Part shown: piece after piece, positions 19,273 to 28,264 of the stretch
Layout of the letters: the number at the start of each line of letters is the position of its first letter
Numbering within the stretch: the first letter of the stretch is position 1
Assembly (NCBI RefSeq): GCF_026283955.1
Contig: NZ_JAPDPE010000005.1
Span: 23,293-87,292, forward strand
Length of the DNA: 64,000 nucleotides
Source of the DNA: Dyella silvatica
GTDB taxonomy: Bacteria > Pseudomonadota > Gammaproteobacteria > Xanthomonadales > Rhodanobacteraceae
Reading direction: 5' to 3'
The notes under the pieces: model-generated
Told to the model about the DNA's origin: nothing
The model's database searches: none
What the model saw: only the letters and a program-made list of their open reading frames with translations
Translations under genes and position numbers: made by a program

Positions 19273-19298
19273 AACCCCGCGTAATGGCGGGGTTTTTT
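19273..19298 (+). terminator. Rho-independent terminator after tRNA-Thr
   Basis: CCCCGC (19275-19280) pairs with GCGGGG (19287-19292) around the loop GTAATG, followed by six T. Confidence 0.9.
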
Positions 19299-19540
19299 GT
19301 GCCCACTGGATGCGCATGTGTCCAGGCATTCGCGAGCCAGATAGCAAAGACGCTGATCGAGGCTTTCGCCATAAGCTGAAGCTGAAGCTGCATTGACATG
19401 TACTCACCGCCAAGATCTTTGCGCGGAGAAAATGATCAATCGCCCCCACCTGAATCGACCCCAGGCTTACCCTATCTACCGGTTAGCGCGACGCATGCCC
19501 TTCTTCTTGGGGCTTCTGCTACCCCATAGCGGCAGATAGG

Positions 19541-19563
19541 CAAAAGCCCGCAACGATGCGGGC
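19541..19563 (-). terminator. Rho-independent terminator after ispH
   Basis: On the minus strand GCCCGCA-TCGT-TGCGGGC is followed by TTTTG, 30 bases past the ispH stop. The bases from 19299 to 19540 between the two terminators hold no feature I can support. Confidence 0.8.
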
Positions 19564-19592
19564 CTTTAAAGGTTTGCAGGGCTTCGCAAAGG

Positions 19593-20481
19593 CTACAAAT
19601 TAGTCATTGAGCCACCGACGATGCGCAGCTCTTTGGGCAGCGCAAAGGTAATGTTCTCGGGCTCGCCATCCAGCTCGCGCACGTCGCCTGCGCCCCAGGA
19701 CTGCAGGCGGGCGATAACGTCACGTACCAGCTTTTCGGGGGCAGAGGCGCCGGCGGTCAGGCCGATACGGGTCACGCCATCGAGCCAGCTGCGCTCGATA
19801 TGCTCGGCGCCATCGATCAGGTAAGCAGGCACGCCCTGCTTCTCGCCCAACTCACGCAAGCGATTGGAGTTGGAGCTGTTGACCGACCCCACCACCAGCA
19901 TCAGATCGACAGCGTCGGCCAGGCGGCGCACGGCATCCTGGCGGTTTTGCGTGGCGTAGCAGATGTCGTCTTTGCGCGGACCTTCGATATCCGAAAACTT
20001 GTCGCGCAACGCCGCGATGATGGCCTTGGTGTCATCGACCGACAGCGTGGTCTGGGTGACGTAAGACAGCTCATGCATTCCACTGCCCCATGGTGCCTTC
20101 GACTTCGGGGTGGCCGGCATGACCGATCAATACCACGCTACGACCGATACGGCCCAGCCTGGCCACTTCCATATGCACCTTGGTGACCAATGGGCAGGTC
20201 GCATCGAAAACATTGAGCTGACGTTTGTCGGCCTCCTCACGCACTGCCTTGGAAACGCCGTGCGCGCTGAAAATAACCGTGGCGCCATCGGGGACTTCAT
20301 CCAACTCTTCGACGAAAACAGCGCCGTCGGCGCGCAATTTGTCCACGACGTAACGGTTGTGCACCACTTCGTGCCGCACGTAAATGGGTGCACCGTAGGA
20401 TTCGAGCGCGCGCTCGACAATGGCGATGGCGCGATCTACGCCGGCGCAAAATCCGCGGGGATTGGCGAGCAGGATGTCCAC
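19593..20481 (-). pseudogene. ispH: 4-hydroxy-3-methylbut-2-enyl diphosphate reductase with internal out-of-frame deletion
   Basis: IspH is the [4Fe-4S] enzyme that makes IPP/DMAPP in the last MEP step. The first part, from GTG 20481 (GGAG five bases upstream) to TGA at 20071, has [31 protein letters not shown] and [17 protein letters not shown]. The second part is in another frame, from about 20078, with [42 protein letters not shown] and [11 protein letters not shown]. All three cluster Cys and the catalytic Glu (EVEGT) and Thr (TQTTLS) are present. Compared with E. coli IspH, about 20-25 residues between GTMGQ and LSYVTQTT are missing, with a frame change. This is either a real lesion or a sequence error. 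Neighbours are lspA upstream and the pil operon downstream. Confidence 0.85.
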
Positions 20482-20558
20482 TAAGGCTCCGGGCTGGATA
20501 GCTTTAAAACGCGGCAATTATCGCATGAGCCGTTTAAACGAACGTTATGCCGGCGCGT

Positions 20559-21083
20559 TCAGGCCTTGGGTGTCGATTTACCCGCGAAAAAGCCAAACAC
20601 AATAAGCATCACGGCACCCAGGCTGATAGCGCAATCGGCCAGATTGAAAACCGGGTAGCTCCATGCATCGTAGTAATGCACGTGGATGAAATCAGTGACT
20701 TTGCCCGCATGCAGGCGATCGATCACATTGCCCACCGCGCCCCCCACCACCATGGACAGCGGCAAGGCGGTGCGCCAGTCGCGCCGCGGAGTGCGGGCCA
20801 GCCACACCACCAGCACGACACCGATCACCAGGGCGAGCAAGACAAAGAACCAACGCTGCCAGCCCGCACTATCGGCGAGAAAACTGAAGGCGGCGCCAGT
20901 ATTGAAAGCCAGTGTCCAGTTCAGCCAGCCGGGAATCACCGGATGCGCCAGCCCCGCTGGCTGCAATGCATCCAACGCCCAGAACTTGCTGAGCTGGTCG
21001 AGCACGATGACTACGGCGGACAACAATAGCCAGGGCAAGGCGTTGGGTTTGATGGTCATTGCAAAACTCTGTGTTGAATTCAT
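20559..21083 (-). CDS. lspA: Lipoprotein signal peptidase (signal peptidase II)
   Basis: A 174-residue inner-membrane aspartic peptidase that cleaves prolipoproteins after lipidation. It has four hydrophobic segments. The catalytic Asp pair lies in GNVIDRLHAGKVTDFIHV and YPVFNLADCAISLG, and FNTGAAFSFL is a family motif. ATG 21083 has GGAGGG four bases upstream, contributed by a REP-like palindrome; ATG 21059 is an internal alternative. It follows ileS and precedes ispH; the fkpB gene found between lspA and ispH in E. coli is absent. Confidence 0.96.
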   Translation of the reverse strand: MNSTQSFAMTIKPNALPWLLLSAVVIVLDQLSKFWALDALQPAGLAHPVIPGWLNWTLAFNTGAAFSFLADSAGWQRWFFVLLALVIGVVLVVWLARTPRRDWRTALPLSMVVGGAVGNVIDRLHAGKVTDFIHVHYYDAWSYPVFNLADCAISLGAVMLIVFGFFAGKSTPKA

Positions 21084-21085
21084 AA

Positions 21086-21195
21086 CTCCCTCCCCCTGTT
21101 TATAGGGAGGGCTGGGGTGTGGGTAGGCTCTTGCTTGAGGTTATCGCAAGGGCGTCACCCCCTCCCAACCTCCCCCTACGAGCAGGGGGAGGGGC
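21086..21195. repeat. REP-like inverted pair between ileS and lspA
   Basis: Two C/G-rich imperfect palindromes face each other. At 21086-21119, CTCCCTCCCCCTG..TAGGGAGGG is followed by CTGGGGTG. At 21156-21195 the inverted version reads CACCCCCTCCCAAC and then CCTCCCCCTACG..AGGGGGAGGGG. Each folds on itself, and the two match each other in inverse orientation with a 36-base unrelated middle. This is the layout of a mosaic REP element. Confidence 0.8.
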
Positions 21196-21204
21196 TTTAG
21201 ACGG

Positions 21205-24090
21205 CTAGAACCATTGCCGGGCTTCGCCCGCCCCGTCCACATTGCTGATGCAGCGGCCGCACAGCTCGGGATGCCCGGCATGGCTGCCGACGTCATCGCG
21301 ACGATGCCAGCAGCGCACGCACTTGGTGGCTTCACTCACTTCAGCGACCACCCAGGCATTCTTGCCGTTCAATTTGTCGGCGGGCACCAGCTCACTGACA
21401 CCATCCAGGCCGACCAGCGGGGCAACGGCTCCGGTTTCCTCCACCAGACGCAGCTCGGAGGTGATGAAGAAGAAGCGCAGCTCCGCCGCCGCTGGCGCGT
21501 AACGTTCAACCAGCGATGGTTCGGCGTGAATCGTCACGTTGGCTTCGAGCGCCGCCCCCATCTTGCCAGCCTTGCGCATGCCTTCGAGCACGCGAGAGGC
21601 GGCATCGCGAATAGTCAGCAGATCGGACCAATAACGTCGTTGCTCGGGTGAACCCTGGGTTGCAACCAAGCCTTCGTACCAGGTTTCGAACAGTACGCTC
21701 TCATCGCGCTGCCCTGGCATGTGCTGCCAGATTTCTTCTGCGGTAAAGCTCAGCACCGGTGCCAGCCACCGCACCAGCGCCTCGAGGATGTGATACATCG
21801 CACTCTGCGCGCTGCGTCGGCCGATGCTGTCGGTCGGCATGGTGTAGAGGCGATCCTTGGTGATGTCGAGGTATTGCGCGCCCAGTTCATTGGTGCAGTA
21901 GTTCTGCACGCGCTGGACGATTTCGGGGAAGTCGTAGCGCTCATAGGCGGCCTTGACCACGGCCTGCACGTCATAGGCCTGCTGCACCGCCCATTGATCG
22001 AGCGGCAAGCTTTCTTCCACGCTAAGCAGGTGCTTTGCAGGGTCGAAGCCATCGAGATTGCTGAGCAGAAAGCGCGCGGTATTGCGGATACGCCGATAGG
22101 TATCGGCCACGCGCTTGAGAATTTCCTCCGACAACGACATCTCGTTGCGGTAGTCGGTGGAGGCCACCCATAGCCGCAGAATATCCGCGCCCATGCGATT
22201 CATGATGTCCTGCGGCTCGATACCGTTGCCCAGTGACTTGGACATCTTGCGGCCTTGCGCATCCACCGTGAAGCCATGGGTAAGCAACTGCTTGTACGGC
22301 GGCTGGCCGTCGAGCATGCAAGCGGTCAATAGCGAGGAGTGGAACCAGCCGCGGTGCTGGTCCGAACCTTCGAGATAAAGATCGGCCGGGAAGCGCAACA
22401 CATCGGCGTGCGAACCGCGCAAGACATGCCAATGCGTGGTGCCGGAGTCGAACCATACGTCGAGGGTGTCGCGATTTTTTTCGTACTGCTCGGCTTCGTC
22501 ACCGAGCAGCTCGCGCGGATCCAGGCTTTGCCACGCCTCGATGCCACCCTGTTCCACTCGATCAGCCACCTGGTCAAGCAGCTCGGCGGCACGCGGATGC
22601 AGCGCACCGGTTTCGCGATGCACGAAGAAGGCCATCGGCACGCCCCACTGGCGTTGGCGCGACAGCGTCCAATCGGGGCGCTCGGCAATCATGCTGTGCA
22701 GGCGCTGCTTGCCCCAGGCAGGAAAGAACTGAGTGGCTTCGATGCCGGCCAGCGCCGACTCGCGCAAGGTCTTGCCGCCGCCCACCGGCACGATGTCCAT
22801 ACCGGCAAACCACTGCGAGGTCGCGCGATAGATGATCGGCGTTTTATGCCGCCAGCAATGCATATAGCTGTGCGTGTACTTGTTCTGATGCAGCAGCGAG
22901 CCGGCCTGCTCCAGCGCCTCGACGATTTTCGGATTGGCCTTCCAAATGAATTGACCGCCGAACAATGGCAGCGAGGTCGCATAGACGCCATTGCCCATCA
23001 CCGGGTTGATGATGTCGGCATCGTTCATGCCATGCGCTTTGCAGGAAAGAAAATCCTCCACGCCATAGGCCGGCGACGAATGCACCACACCGGTACCGGT
23101 ATCCAGCGTCACGTAGTCGCCGAAATACACCGGCGCGGTACGCGCATAGCCTGGGTCCACCGCATACAAGGGATGGCGGAAACGCAACTCGCCCAGGGCT
23201 TCGCCGGGCACCGACGCCACGATATGGCCTTCGGCGCCATACGTCTTCAAGCACTCCTCGACGCGCTCAGTAGCGAGGATTAGCAAACCGCGGGCGCTAT
23301 CGACCAGGCTGTAGCTGAACTCCGGGTGCAGGTTCAGCGCCTGGTTGGCGGGAATCGTCCACGGAGTGGTGGTCCAGATCACGATCTGGCCATTCGGCTT
23401 GGGCAGCTCGGCCAGGCCAAACGCCTTGGCAACGGCCGCCGGATCGTCGAAGGCGAAGCCGACGTCGATCGCGATATCGGTCTTGTCCTCGTACTCCACC
23501 TCGGCCTCGGCCAGCGCCGAGCCGCAGTCGAAGCACCAGTTGACCGGCTTGAGGCCGCGGTAGATATAGCCCTTGCGCAGGATCTCGGCGAGCGCGCGGA
23601 TTTCGCCCGCTTCGTTCGCGTAGTTCATGGTGAGATAGGGACGATCCCACTCCCCCAAGACACCCAGGCGCTTAAAGTCTTCTTTCTGCTTCTCGATCTG
23701 CGCCGTAGCGTAGGCACGCGCCTTGCTCTGCACGTCGCTGGCGGACAAGCCTTTGCCGAACTGCTTTTCGATCTGGATCTCGATCGGCATGCCATGGCAA
23801 TCCCAGCCCGGCACATACGGCGAATGAAAGCCGGCCAGCAGCTTGGACTTGACTACGACGTCCTTGAGGATTTTGTTGATCGCATGACCCAGGTGAATCA
23901 CCCCGTTGGCATACGGCGGGCCGTCATGCAGCAAGAACATCGGCCGACCCGCGGTCTTGGCCTGAATCTGCGCATAGCGCCCAACGCGCTCCCACTCGGC
24001 CAGCCAATCGGGCTCACGCTTGGGCAGGTCGCCGCGCATCGGAAACTCCGTCTGCGGCAGATTGAGGGTGCTCTTGTAATCCTGGGTCAT
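21205..24090 (-). CDS. ileS: Isoleucyl-tRNA synthetase
   Basis: A 961-residue class Ia synthetase. The HIGH motif is HLGH at residues 66-69 and the KMSKS motif is in [11 protein letters not shown] near residue 615. A CP1 editing domain ([18 protein letters not shown]) removes mischarged valine. The C-terminus has a zinc knuckle with CVRCW and CGRC, as in bacterial IleS. It lies 86 bases after ribF in the conserved order murJ-ribF-ileS-lspA-ispH. Confidence 0.98.
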   Translation of the reverse strand: MTQDYKSTLNLPQTEFPMRGDLPKREPDWLAEWERVGRYAQIQAKTAGRPMFLLHDGPPYANGVIHLGHAINKILKDVVVKSKLLAGFHSPYVPGWDCHGMPIEIQIEKQFGKGLSASDVQSKARAYATAQIEKQKEDFKRLGVLGEWDRPYLTMNYANEAGEIRALAEILRKGYIYRGLKPVNWCFDCGSALAEAEVEYEDKTDIAIDVGFAFDDPAAVAKAFGLAELPKPNGQIVIWTTTPWTIPANQALNLHPEFSYSLVDSARGLLILATERVEECLKTYGAEGHIVASVPGEALGELRFRHPLYAVDPGYARTAPVYFGDYVTLDTGTGVVHSSPAYGVEDFLSCKAHGMNDADIINPVMGNGVYATSLPLFGGQFIWKANPKIVEALEQAGSLLHQNKYTHSYMHCWRHKTPIIYRATSQWFAGMDIVPVGGGKTLRESALAGIEATQFFPAWGKQRLHSMIAERPDWTLSRQRQWGVPMAFFVHRETGALHPRAAELLDQVADRVEQGGIEAWQSLDPRELLGDEAEQYEKNRDTLDVWFDSGTTHWHVLRGSHADVLRFPADLYLEGSDQHRGWFHSSLLTACMLDGQPPYKQLLTHGFTVDAQGRKMSKSLGNGIEPQDIMNRMGADILRLWVASTDYRNEMSLSEEILKRVADTYRRIRNTARFLLSNLDGFDPAKHLLSVEESLPLDQWAVQQAYDVQAVVKAAYERYDFPEIVQRVQNYCTNELGAQYLDITKDRLYTMPTDSIGRRSAQSAMYHILEALVRWLAPVLSFTAEEIWQHMPGQRDESVLFETWYEGLVATQGSPEQRRYWSDLLTIRDAASRVLEGMRKAGKMGAALEANVTIHAEPSLVERYAPAAAELRFFFITSELRLVEETGAVAPLVGLDGVSELVPADKLNGKNAWVVAEVSEATKCVRCWHRRDDVGSHAGHPELCGRCISNVDGAGEARQWF

Positions 24091-24176
24091 TGCTTGAGTG
24101 CCATCGAGTTATTCGTCAACAGGCGGCACGAGGCCGTCTGCCTTGGTTAGATAGTGCAGGCCCGGGTACCACGGGC

Positions 24177-25130
24177 TTACGCATTGAGCAGACGTGGATT
24201 CATGCCTAGCAACTCACGCGCCATGCGCTCGTCGCGATGCATTTGCTCGGTGAGCGCATCCAGTCCATCAAACTTCTGTTCGTCACGCAGTTTGGCGACA
24301 AACTCTACCGCCATGCGCTGGCCGTAGAGATCGCCGTCGAAGTCGAACAAATGCACTTCGAGCAGCGGCTCGCTGACCTCGTTTACGGTCGGCCGCACAC
24401 CCAGGCTGGCCACGCCTGGCCAACTGCATTCGCATTCGCCCAGGCCGACGCGCACCGCAAAAATGCCATGCACCGGACTCACGCGATCGCGTAAATGAAT
24501 ATTGGCCGTGGGATAACCCAGCGTACGACCCAGTTGATTGCCGTATTCCACCTTGCCCTCCATCACAAAGGGCCGCCCCAGCAACGGCGCGGCGCCGGTG
24601 AATTCGCCAGCGGCCAGCAGCAGACGCACACGGGTCGCCGAGACACGGGCGCCATCGAGCAGCACCGGCGGCATGGTCCGCGCACTGAAACCCAGGGCCT
24701 GGCCCATCTGCTCCAACAAGGCCACATCGCCACCGCGCTTGTGGCCAAAGCGGAAATCACCGCCGACCCATACCTCGCGCGCCGCCAATCGCTCGCCTAA
24801 CACCTGCCGCACAAAAGCCTCGGCCGGCATCGCCGTCAATGCGGCATTGAAACGAAGCAGCAAGGTGTGCTCCATGCCGGCCGCCGCAAAGCCCAAAAGC
24901 TTTTCGCGCACGCTGGACAAGCGCGGCACCGGCTCTTTGGAAAAATAAGCGCGAGGCAATGGCTCGAAGCTGACCACGATCGGTGTACAGCCGAGCACCT
25001 GCGCCCGCTCGCGCACCTGCGCCAACAGCGCCTGGTGCCCGCGATGCAGGCCATCGAAGGCACCAATGGCCACTACGCTACCGCCGGGGGCCACACGGGG
25101 GCCCGCGACATCCCTGGAAAGTCTCATCAT
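24177..25130 (-). CDS. ribF: Bifunctional riboflavin kinase / FAD synthetase
   Basis: This 317-residue enzyme phosphorylates riboflavin to FMN and adenylylates FMN to FAD. The N-terminal nucleotidyltransferase domain has AIGAFDGLHRGHQALL and a VSFEPLPRAYF segment. The C-terminal kinase domain has GRTLGYPTANIHL and VHGIFAVRV. Start codons ATG 25130 and 25127 are adjacent; neither has a good ribosome site, but a TATACT box lies six bases before 25130, which suggests a leaderless transcript. Confidence 0.96.
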   Translation of the reverse strand: MMRLSRDVAGPRVAPGGSVVAIGAFDGLHRGHQALLAQVRERAQVLGCTPIVVSFEPLPRAYFSKEPVPRLSSVREKLLGFAAAGMEHTLLLRFNAALTAMPAEAFVRQVLGERLAAREVWVGGDFRFGHKRGGDVALLEQMGQALGFSARTMPPVLLDGARVSATRVRLLLAAGEFTGAAPLLGRPFVMEGKVEYGNQLGRTLGYPTANIHLRDRVSPVHGIFAVRVGLGECECSWPGVASLGVRPTVNEVSEPLLEVHLFDFDGDLYGQRMAVEFVAKLRDEQKFDGLDALTEQMHRDERMARELLGMNPRLLNA

Positions 25131-25136
25131 CGCGCG

Positions 25137-25142
25137 AGTATA
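25137..25142 (-). promoter_or_regulatory. Candidate -10 box for a leaderless ribF transcript
   Basis: TATACT on the minus strand ends six bases before the ribF ATG, so transcription would begin at or next to the start codon. No clear -35 hexamer is visible. Readthrough from murJ is the alternative source of ribF mRNA. Confidence 0.45.
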
Positions 25143-25206
25143 ACGGCTGGATCGCCGTTCTTAGCGGCCCAGATCTCGCTCGAAGCAAGCTTGCGCGAGG
25201 CGATCA

Positions 25207-26814
25207 TCAAACCCCGCGCAATTCGCGTAGACGAAAGCCGGTGGCGAACAGGGTCGCCAGATAAGCGCCGCCGCCGGCCGCCACCAGCACGCCCAAGCGC
25301 CAGACGCGGGTCCATTTGGGTACATCGGTCCAATCCGGCCAGCACCAAAGGCCCAGCAACAAGACCGCAATCATCGCGGCGCAGGCCAACGCCAGCCGCA
25401 GCATGTGCCTGGCCCAGCCCGGCTGACGCTGATACACGCCCGCCTGCTTCAGCCACCGCCAGAGCAGGCCCAGGTTGATATAGCTGGCCAAGGCGCTCGC
25501 CATGCCCAATGCCATGTGCAGGCCATAGACCTGCGACAGGCCGTGCAGCCACGAGCCTTGCTTGACCTCCGCCGGGGCCCACAGCCAGAACAACAAGGCC
25601 AGAAAGATGACGTTCAAAAGCATGTTGGTAATCAGCGAAACCACGCCGGCGCGCACCGGGGTGCGGGTGTCTTGTCGCGCGTAGAACGCGGGCAGTACCA
25701 CCTTGACCAGGGCGAACGCCGGCAAACCGAAGCTCAGTGCTGAAATCGACAGCGTGGCCATGCGGGTATCCAGCGCCGTGAACTGGCCATGCTGAAACAG
25801 TGTCGCGACCAACGGCTGGGCCAAAATCATCAGCCCGAACATCGCCGGTACCGCAATCAGCAACGTGGTACGCAAGCCCCAATCCAACGCCATCGAGAAG
25901 CCGGCACGGTCGGTGGCCACATGGTGGCGCGATAGCGAGGGCAGAATCACCGTGCCCAAGGCCACGCCGAACACCCCCAGCGGTAACTCCAGAAAACGAT
26001 CCGCCTGCGACAGCCAGCTTTGCGAACCGGCGATCAGCAGCGAGGCGATCACCGTGTCCAGCAAGAGATTGATTTGCGCCACCGAGGAGCCGAACAGGGT
26101 AGGCACCATCAGCTTCATGATCCGGCGCACTTCCGGCTGACCCCACCCCCAGCGCGGCAAGGTCAGCAGATCGAGCTGGCGCAGCGCGGGTAACTGAAAC
26201 AACAGTTGCAAGATGCCCGCCACCAGAATCGCCCAACCCATCGCCATGATCGGCGTATGCAGTCGCGGCGCCAGCCACAAGGCGCCGCCGATCATGCAGA
26301 GATTGAGAATGACCGGCGTCAGCGCGGGCAAGCCGAAACGGTGAAAGCTATTGAGCGCGCCACCGGATAGCGCGGTCAATGAAACGAACAGCAAAAACGG
26401 AAAGGTCAGCCGTAGCAAGTTCACGGTGAGATCGAATTTCTCCGGCGCATCGATCGCGCCCGGCGAAAACAAGGTGGTGACCTGCGGAGCGAAAATCAGC
26501 CCGAGTGCGGTAATCAACAGCAACACGCCACCCAGCGTGCCTGACACACGCGACATCAAATTCTTCAGCTCGGCGTGGCTACGGGTTTCCTTGACCTCGG
26601 TGAACACCGGCACGAAGGCCGTGGAAAACGAGCCCTCGGCAAACAACCGGCGCATGAAATTGGGAATGCGAAAGGCCACCCAAAATGCGTCAGTTGCCGC
26701 ATTCGCGCCAAAGGCGGCGTTGATCGACATATCCCGGACCAGACCGAGTACGCGCGAAATCATGGTCATGCTGCTAAACGAAAGCAGCCCTCGGAACATG
26801 CTGGGGGACTTCAT
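25207..26814 (-). CDS. murJ: Lipid II flippase MurJ
   Basis: A 535-residue polytopic MOP-superfamily protein that flips lipid II across the inner membrane. The start, SSMTMISRVLGLVRD followed by FGANAATDAFWVAFRIPN and RRLFAEGSFSTAFVPVF, is diagnostic, and the conserved Arg residues of the cavity are present. It ends 76 bases before ribF and is divergent from rpsT, the same context as in other gammaproteobacteria. Confidence 0.97.
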   Translation of the reverse strand: MKSPSMFRGLLSFSSMTMISRVLGLVRDMSINAAFGANAATDAFWVAFRIPNFMRRLFAEGSFSTAFVPVFTEVKETRSHAELKNLMSRVSGTLGGVLLLITALGLIFAPQVTTLFSPGAIDAPEKFDLTVNLLRLTFPFLLFVSLTALSGGALNSFHRFGLPALTPVILNLCMIGGALWLAPRLHTPIMAMGWAILVAGILQLLFQLPALRQLDLLTLPRWGWGQPEVRRIMKLMVPTLFGSSVAQINLLLDTVIASLLIAGSQSWLSQADRFLELPLGVFGVALGTVILPSLSRHHVATDRAGFSMALDWGLRTTLLIAVPAMFGLMILAQPLVATLFQHGQFTALDTRMATLSISALSFGLPAFALVKVVLPAFYARQDTRTPVRAGVVSLITNMLLNVIFLALLFWLWAPAEVKQGSWLHGLSQVYGLHMALGMASALASYINLGLLWRWLKQAGVYQRQPGWARHMLRLALACAAMIAVLLLGLWCWPDWTDVPKWTRVWRLGVLVAAGGGAYLATLFATGFRLRELRGV

Positions 26815-27010
26815 GCTTTATGCCGGATAAGGGTTGAAAATCGGGGATCGGCGAAAACGGCGCCACTGGCACCGGCTCGCGCAGGTAAGCCAGTTTGACA
26901 GCCGGTAAAGGCTATATGACAGCGCCGATATGGCAACAGAGCGGCATTCACCCATGCAGCGTATACTTGCGTGACGTCCAGCCCAGATCCTGCGATTCGC
27001 GGCTAAGCTG

Positions 27011-27039
27011 TTGACGCAACGGCGCATTAGCCGCATAAT
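27011..27039 (+). promoter_or_regulatory. Sigma-70 promoter of rpsT
   Basis: TTGACG at 27011-27016, a 17-base spacer and CATAAT at 27034-27039 give a predicted leader of about 34 bases before the rpsT start. A second -10-like TATACT is at 26962-26967 without a good -35. Confidence 0.75.
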
Positions 27040-27079
27040 CACCGCCTTTTTCCAACCCTAGCGATTTCGGAGTTCTACC

Positions 27080-27343
27080 TTGGCCAACATTAAGTCCGCG
27101 AAGAAGCGTGCGCGCCAGTCTGAGCAGCGCCGCCTGCGCAACGTAAGCGCCCGCTCCATGGTGCGCACCGCCCTCAAGAAGGTCGTCAAAGCCATTGAGG
27201 TCAAGGACAAGGCCGCTGCTGTCGAAGCCTTTGCCGCCGCTCAGCCGATCATGGATCGTTACGCCGCCCGCGGCCTGATCCACAAGAACAAGGCCGCTCG
27301 CCATAAGAGCCGCCTCAACGCGAAGATCCGCGAGCTGGCATAA
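27080..27343 (+). CDS. rpsT: 30S ribosomal protein S20, TTG start
   Basis: An 87-residue basic primary 16S rRNA-binding protein ([37 protein letters not shown]). It starts at TTG 27080 with GGAG eight bases upstream; no in-frame ATG upstream could encode the conserved N-terminus. A rare start is also known for E. coli rpsT, where it is linked to autoregulation of translation. A strong promoter and terminator bracket it, so it is monocistronic. Confidence 0.97.
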   Translation: MANIKSAKKRARQSEQRRLRNVSARSMVRTALKKVVKAIEVKDKAAAVEAFAAAQPIMDRYAARGLIHKNKAARHKSRLNAKIRELA

Positions 27344-27370
27344 GCCAGCTGTTACGCGATTCGGGTTGAC

Positions 27371-27405
27371 AGAAAAGCCGGCCTTTGCCGGCTTTTCTGC
27401 TTTTT
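27371..27405 (+). terminator. Rho-independent terminator after rpsT
   Basis: A 12-bp stem AGAAAAGCCGGC / GCCGGCTTTTCT around the loop CTTT is followed by GCTTTTT. The region from 27406 to 27590 shows no gene. Confidence 0.9.
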
Positions 27406-27590
27406 GAAGCAAGCCAACCCGCCCGTCGATGACTCAGCGTTTGCCTGGGCATACCGGCTAGCACCGCTCGCCCTGCCCCAGCACCCAGGCAACCGAGCCA
27501 TCTCTGCGTGACGATGCCCGCTCGCCCAAGGCGCACCGCAAATACCGCCGCCGCAACATCTTACGTGCTGCTTAGCAAGATGCGCTGACG

Positions 27591-27624
27591 GATATGGAAC
27601 GATCTAATTAGATCGTTCCATATC
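27591..27624. promoter_or_regulatory. Perfect 34-bp palindrome, candidate operator
   Basis: GATATGGAACGATCTAA (27591-27607) is followed directly by its exact reverse complement (27608-27624), with no loop. It ends 15 bases before the ribosome site of the small secreted protein that precedes the TonB-dependent receptor. There is no T tract, so a terminator is unlikely. A binding site for a dimeric or tetrameric regulator is the simplest reading; no regulator gene lies nearby. Confidence 0.7.
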
Positions 27625-27653
27625 GTCACCGGCATCACGGGGAGGTGGTGTTT

Positions 27654-27947
27654 TTGAAAAATTTTCGATTGCTGCCAGGCGCACTTGCGCTACTGGCGGT
27701 TGCCCCAGGGCATGCCCAAATTTCAATGACTTCCCGCCCTCAGCAGCTTGAGCCACAGCCAGGGCACTTTGTGCTCGACCAGAGCACCCAGGAGATTGCC
27801 GATTTTCTGCGCGCCGCCATTCGCGCGCAAAGCGGCATCACGCTGACGCAGTACAAGCTCAACACCTTTCGCCGGCACCTCACCGAGGATCAAGGCTGGC
27901 GCATCGAGATCAAGCGATACCCCAAACTCACGGAGGTGGGCGCTTAG
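27654..27947 (+). CDS. Small secreted protein of unknown function, TTG start
   Basis: A 97-residue product from TTG 27654, which lies eight bases after a strong GGGGAGG. GTG codons at 27645 and 27648 overlap that ribosome site and are less likely. The N-terminus is a clear signal peptide (MKNFRLLPGALALLAV, then APGHA). The mature part has no motif I recognise and no Cys. It is flanked by a perfect palindrome and the TonB-dependent receptor. The frame stops at TAG 27945, and the same frame stays open past it to about 28250, so it may be a shortened version of a longer protein. Confidence 0.5.
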   Translation: MKNFRLLPGALALLAVAPGHAQISMTSRPQQLEPQPGHFVLDQSTQEIADFLRAAIRAQSGITLTQYKLNTFRRHLTEDQGWRIEIKRYPKLTEVGA

Positions 27948-28264
27948 CGCAACGCGGCGGATGGCAGCCGATACGCCAGTGAGGTGAAGCCCGCAGCCAT
28001 GGACAACGCATCGCCCATTTATCGCGTGACATTCAACGCCGAGCACCCCATCGCCACACGCCTCATCCAGGTATGGGCTCAGCGCTATGGAGCCTTCGAT
28101 AACCACCAGAGCCGGACCTTAGCCGACGAGATTCTCGTGCGTCGACACCACGCTCCATGCAACGCCAGCACAACAAGAAAAACAAGCCTGAATTCATCAG
28201 GCCAACGCTCAATATTCCAACAACAAAGCTCTCATCTTTTCTCTTTTTAATGCCGGAAAGGTCC
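27948..28264 (+). other. Region between the secreted ORF and the TonB receptor
   Basis: The frame of the upstream protein continues open after its TAG for about 100 codons with coding-like composition (for example PIYRVTFNAEHPIATRLIQV). An ATG at 27984 has no convincing ribosome site. A small hairpin GCCTGA-ATTCA-TCAGGC lies at 28186-28202 within an AT-richer leader of the receptor gene. No separate gene is claimed. Confidence 0.4.

Noticed and set aside
19154..19592. Integration site at tRNA-Thr
   Set aside because: No repeat of the tRNA 3' end, integrase or foreign cargo follows; the next gene is core.
20060..20090. Programmed ribosomal frameshift in ispH
   Set aside because: No slippery heptamer is present, and about 20-25 conserved residues are missing, which a frameshift cannot restore.
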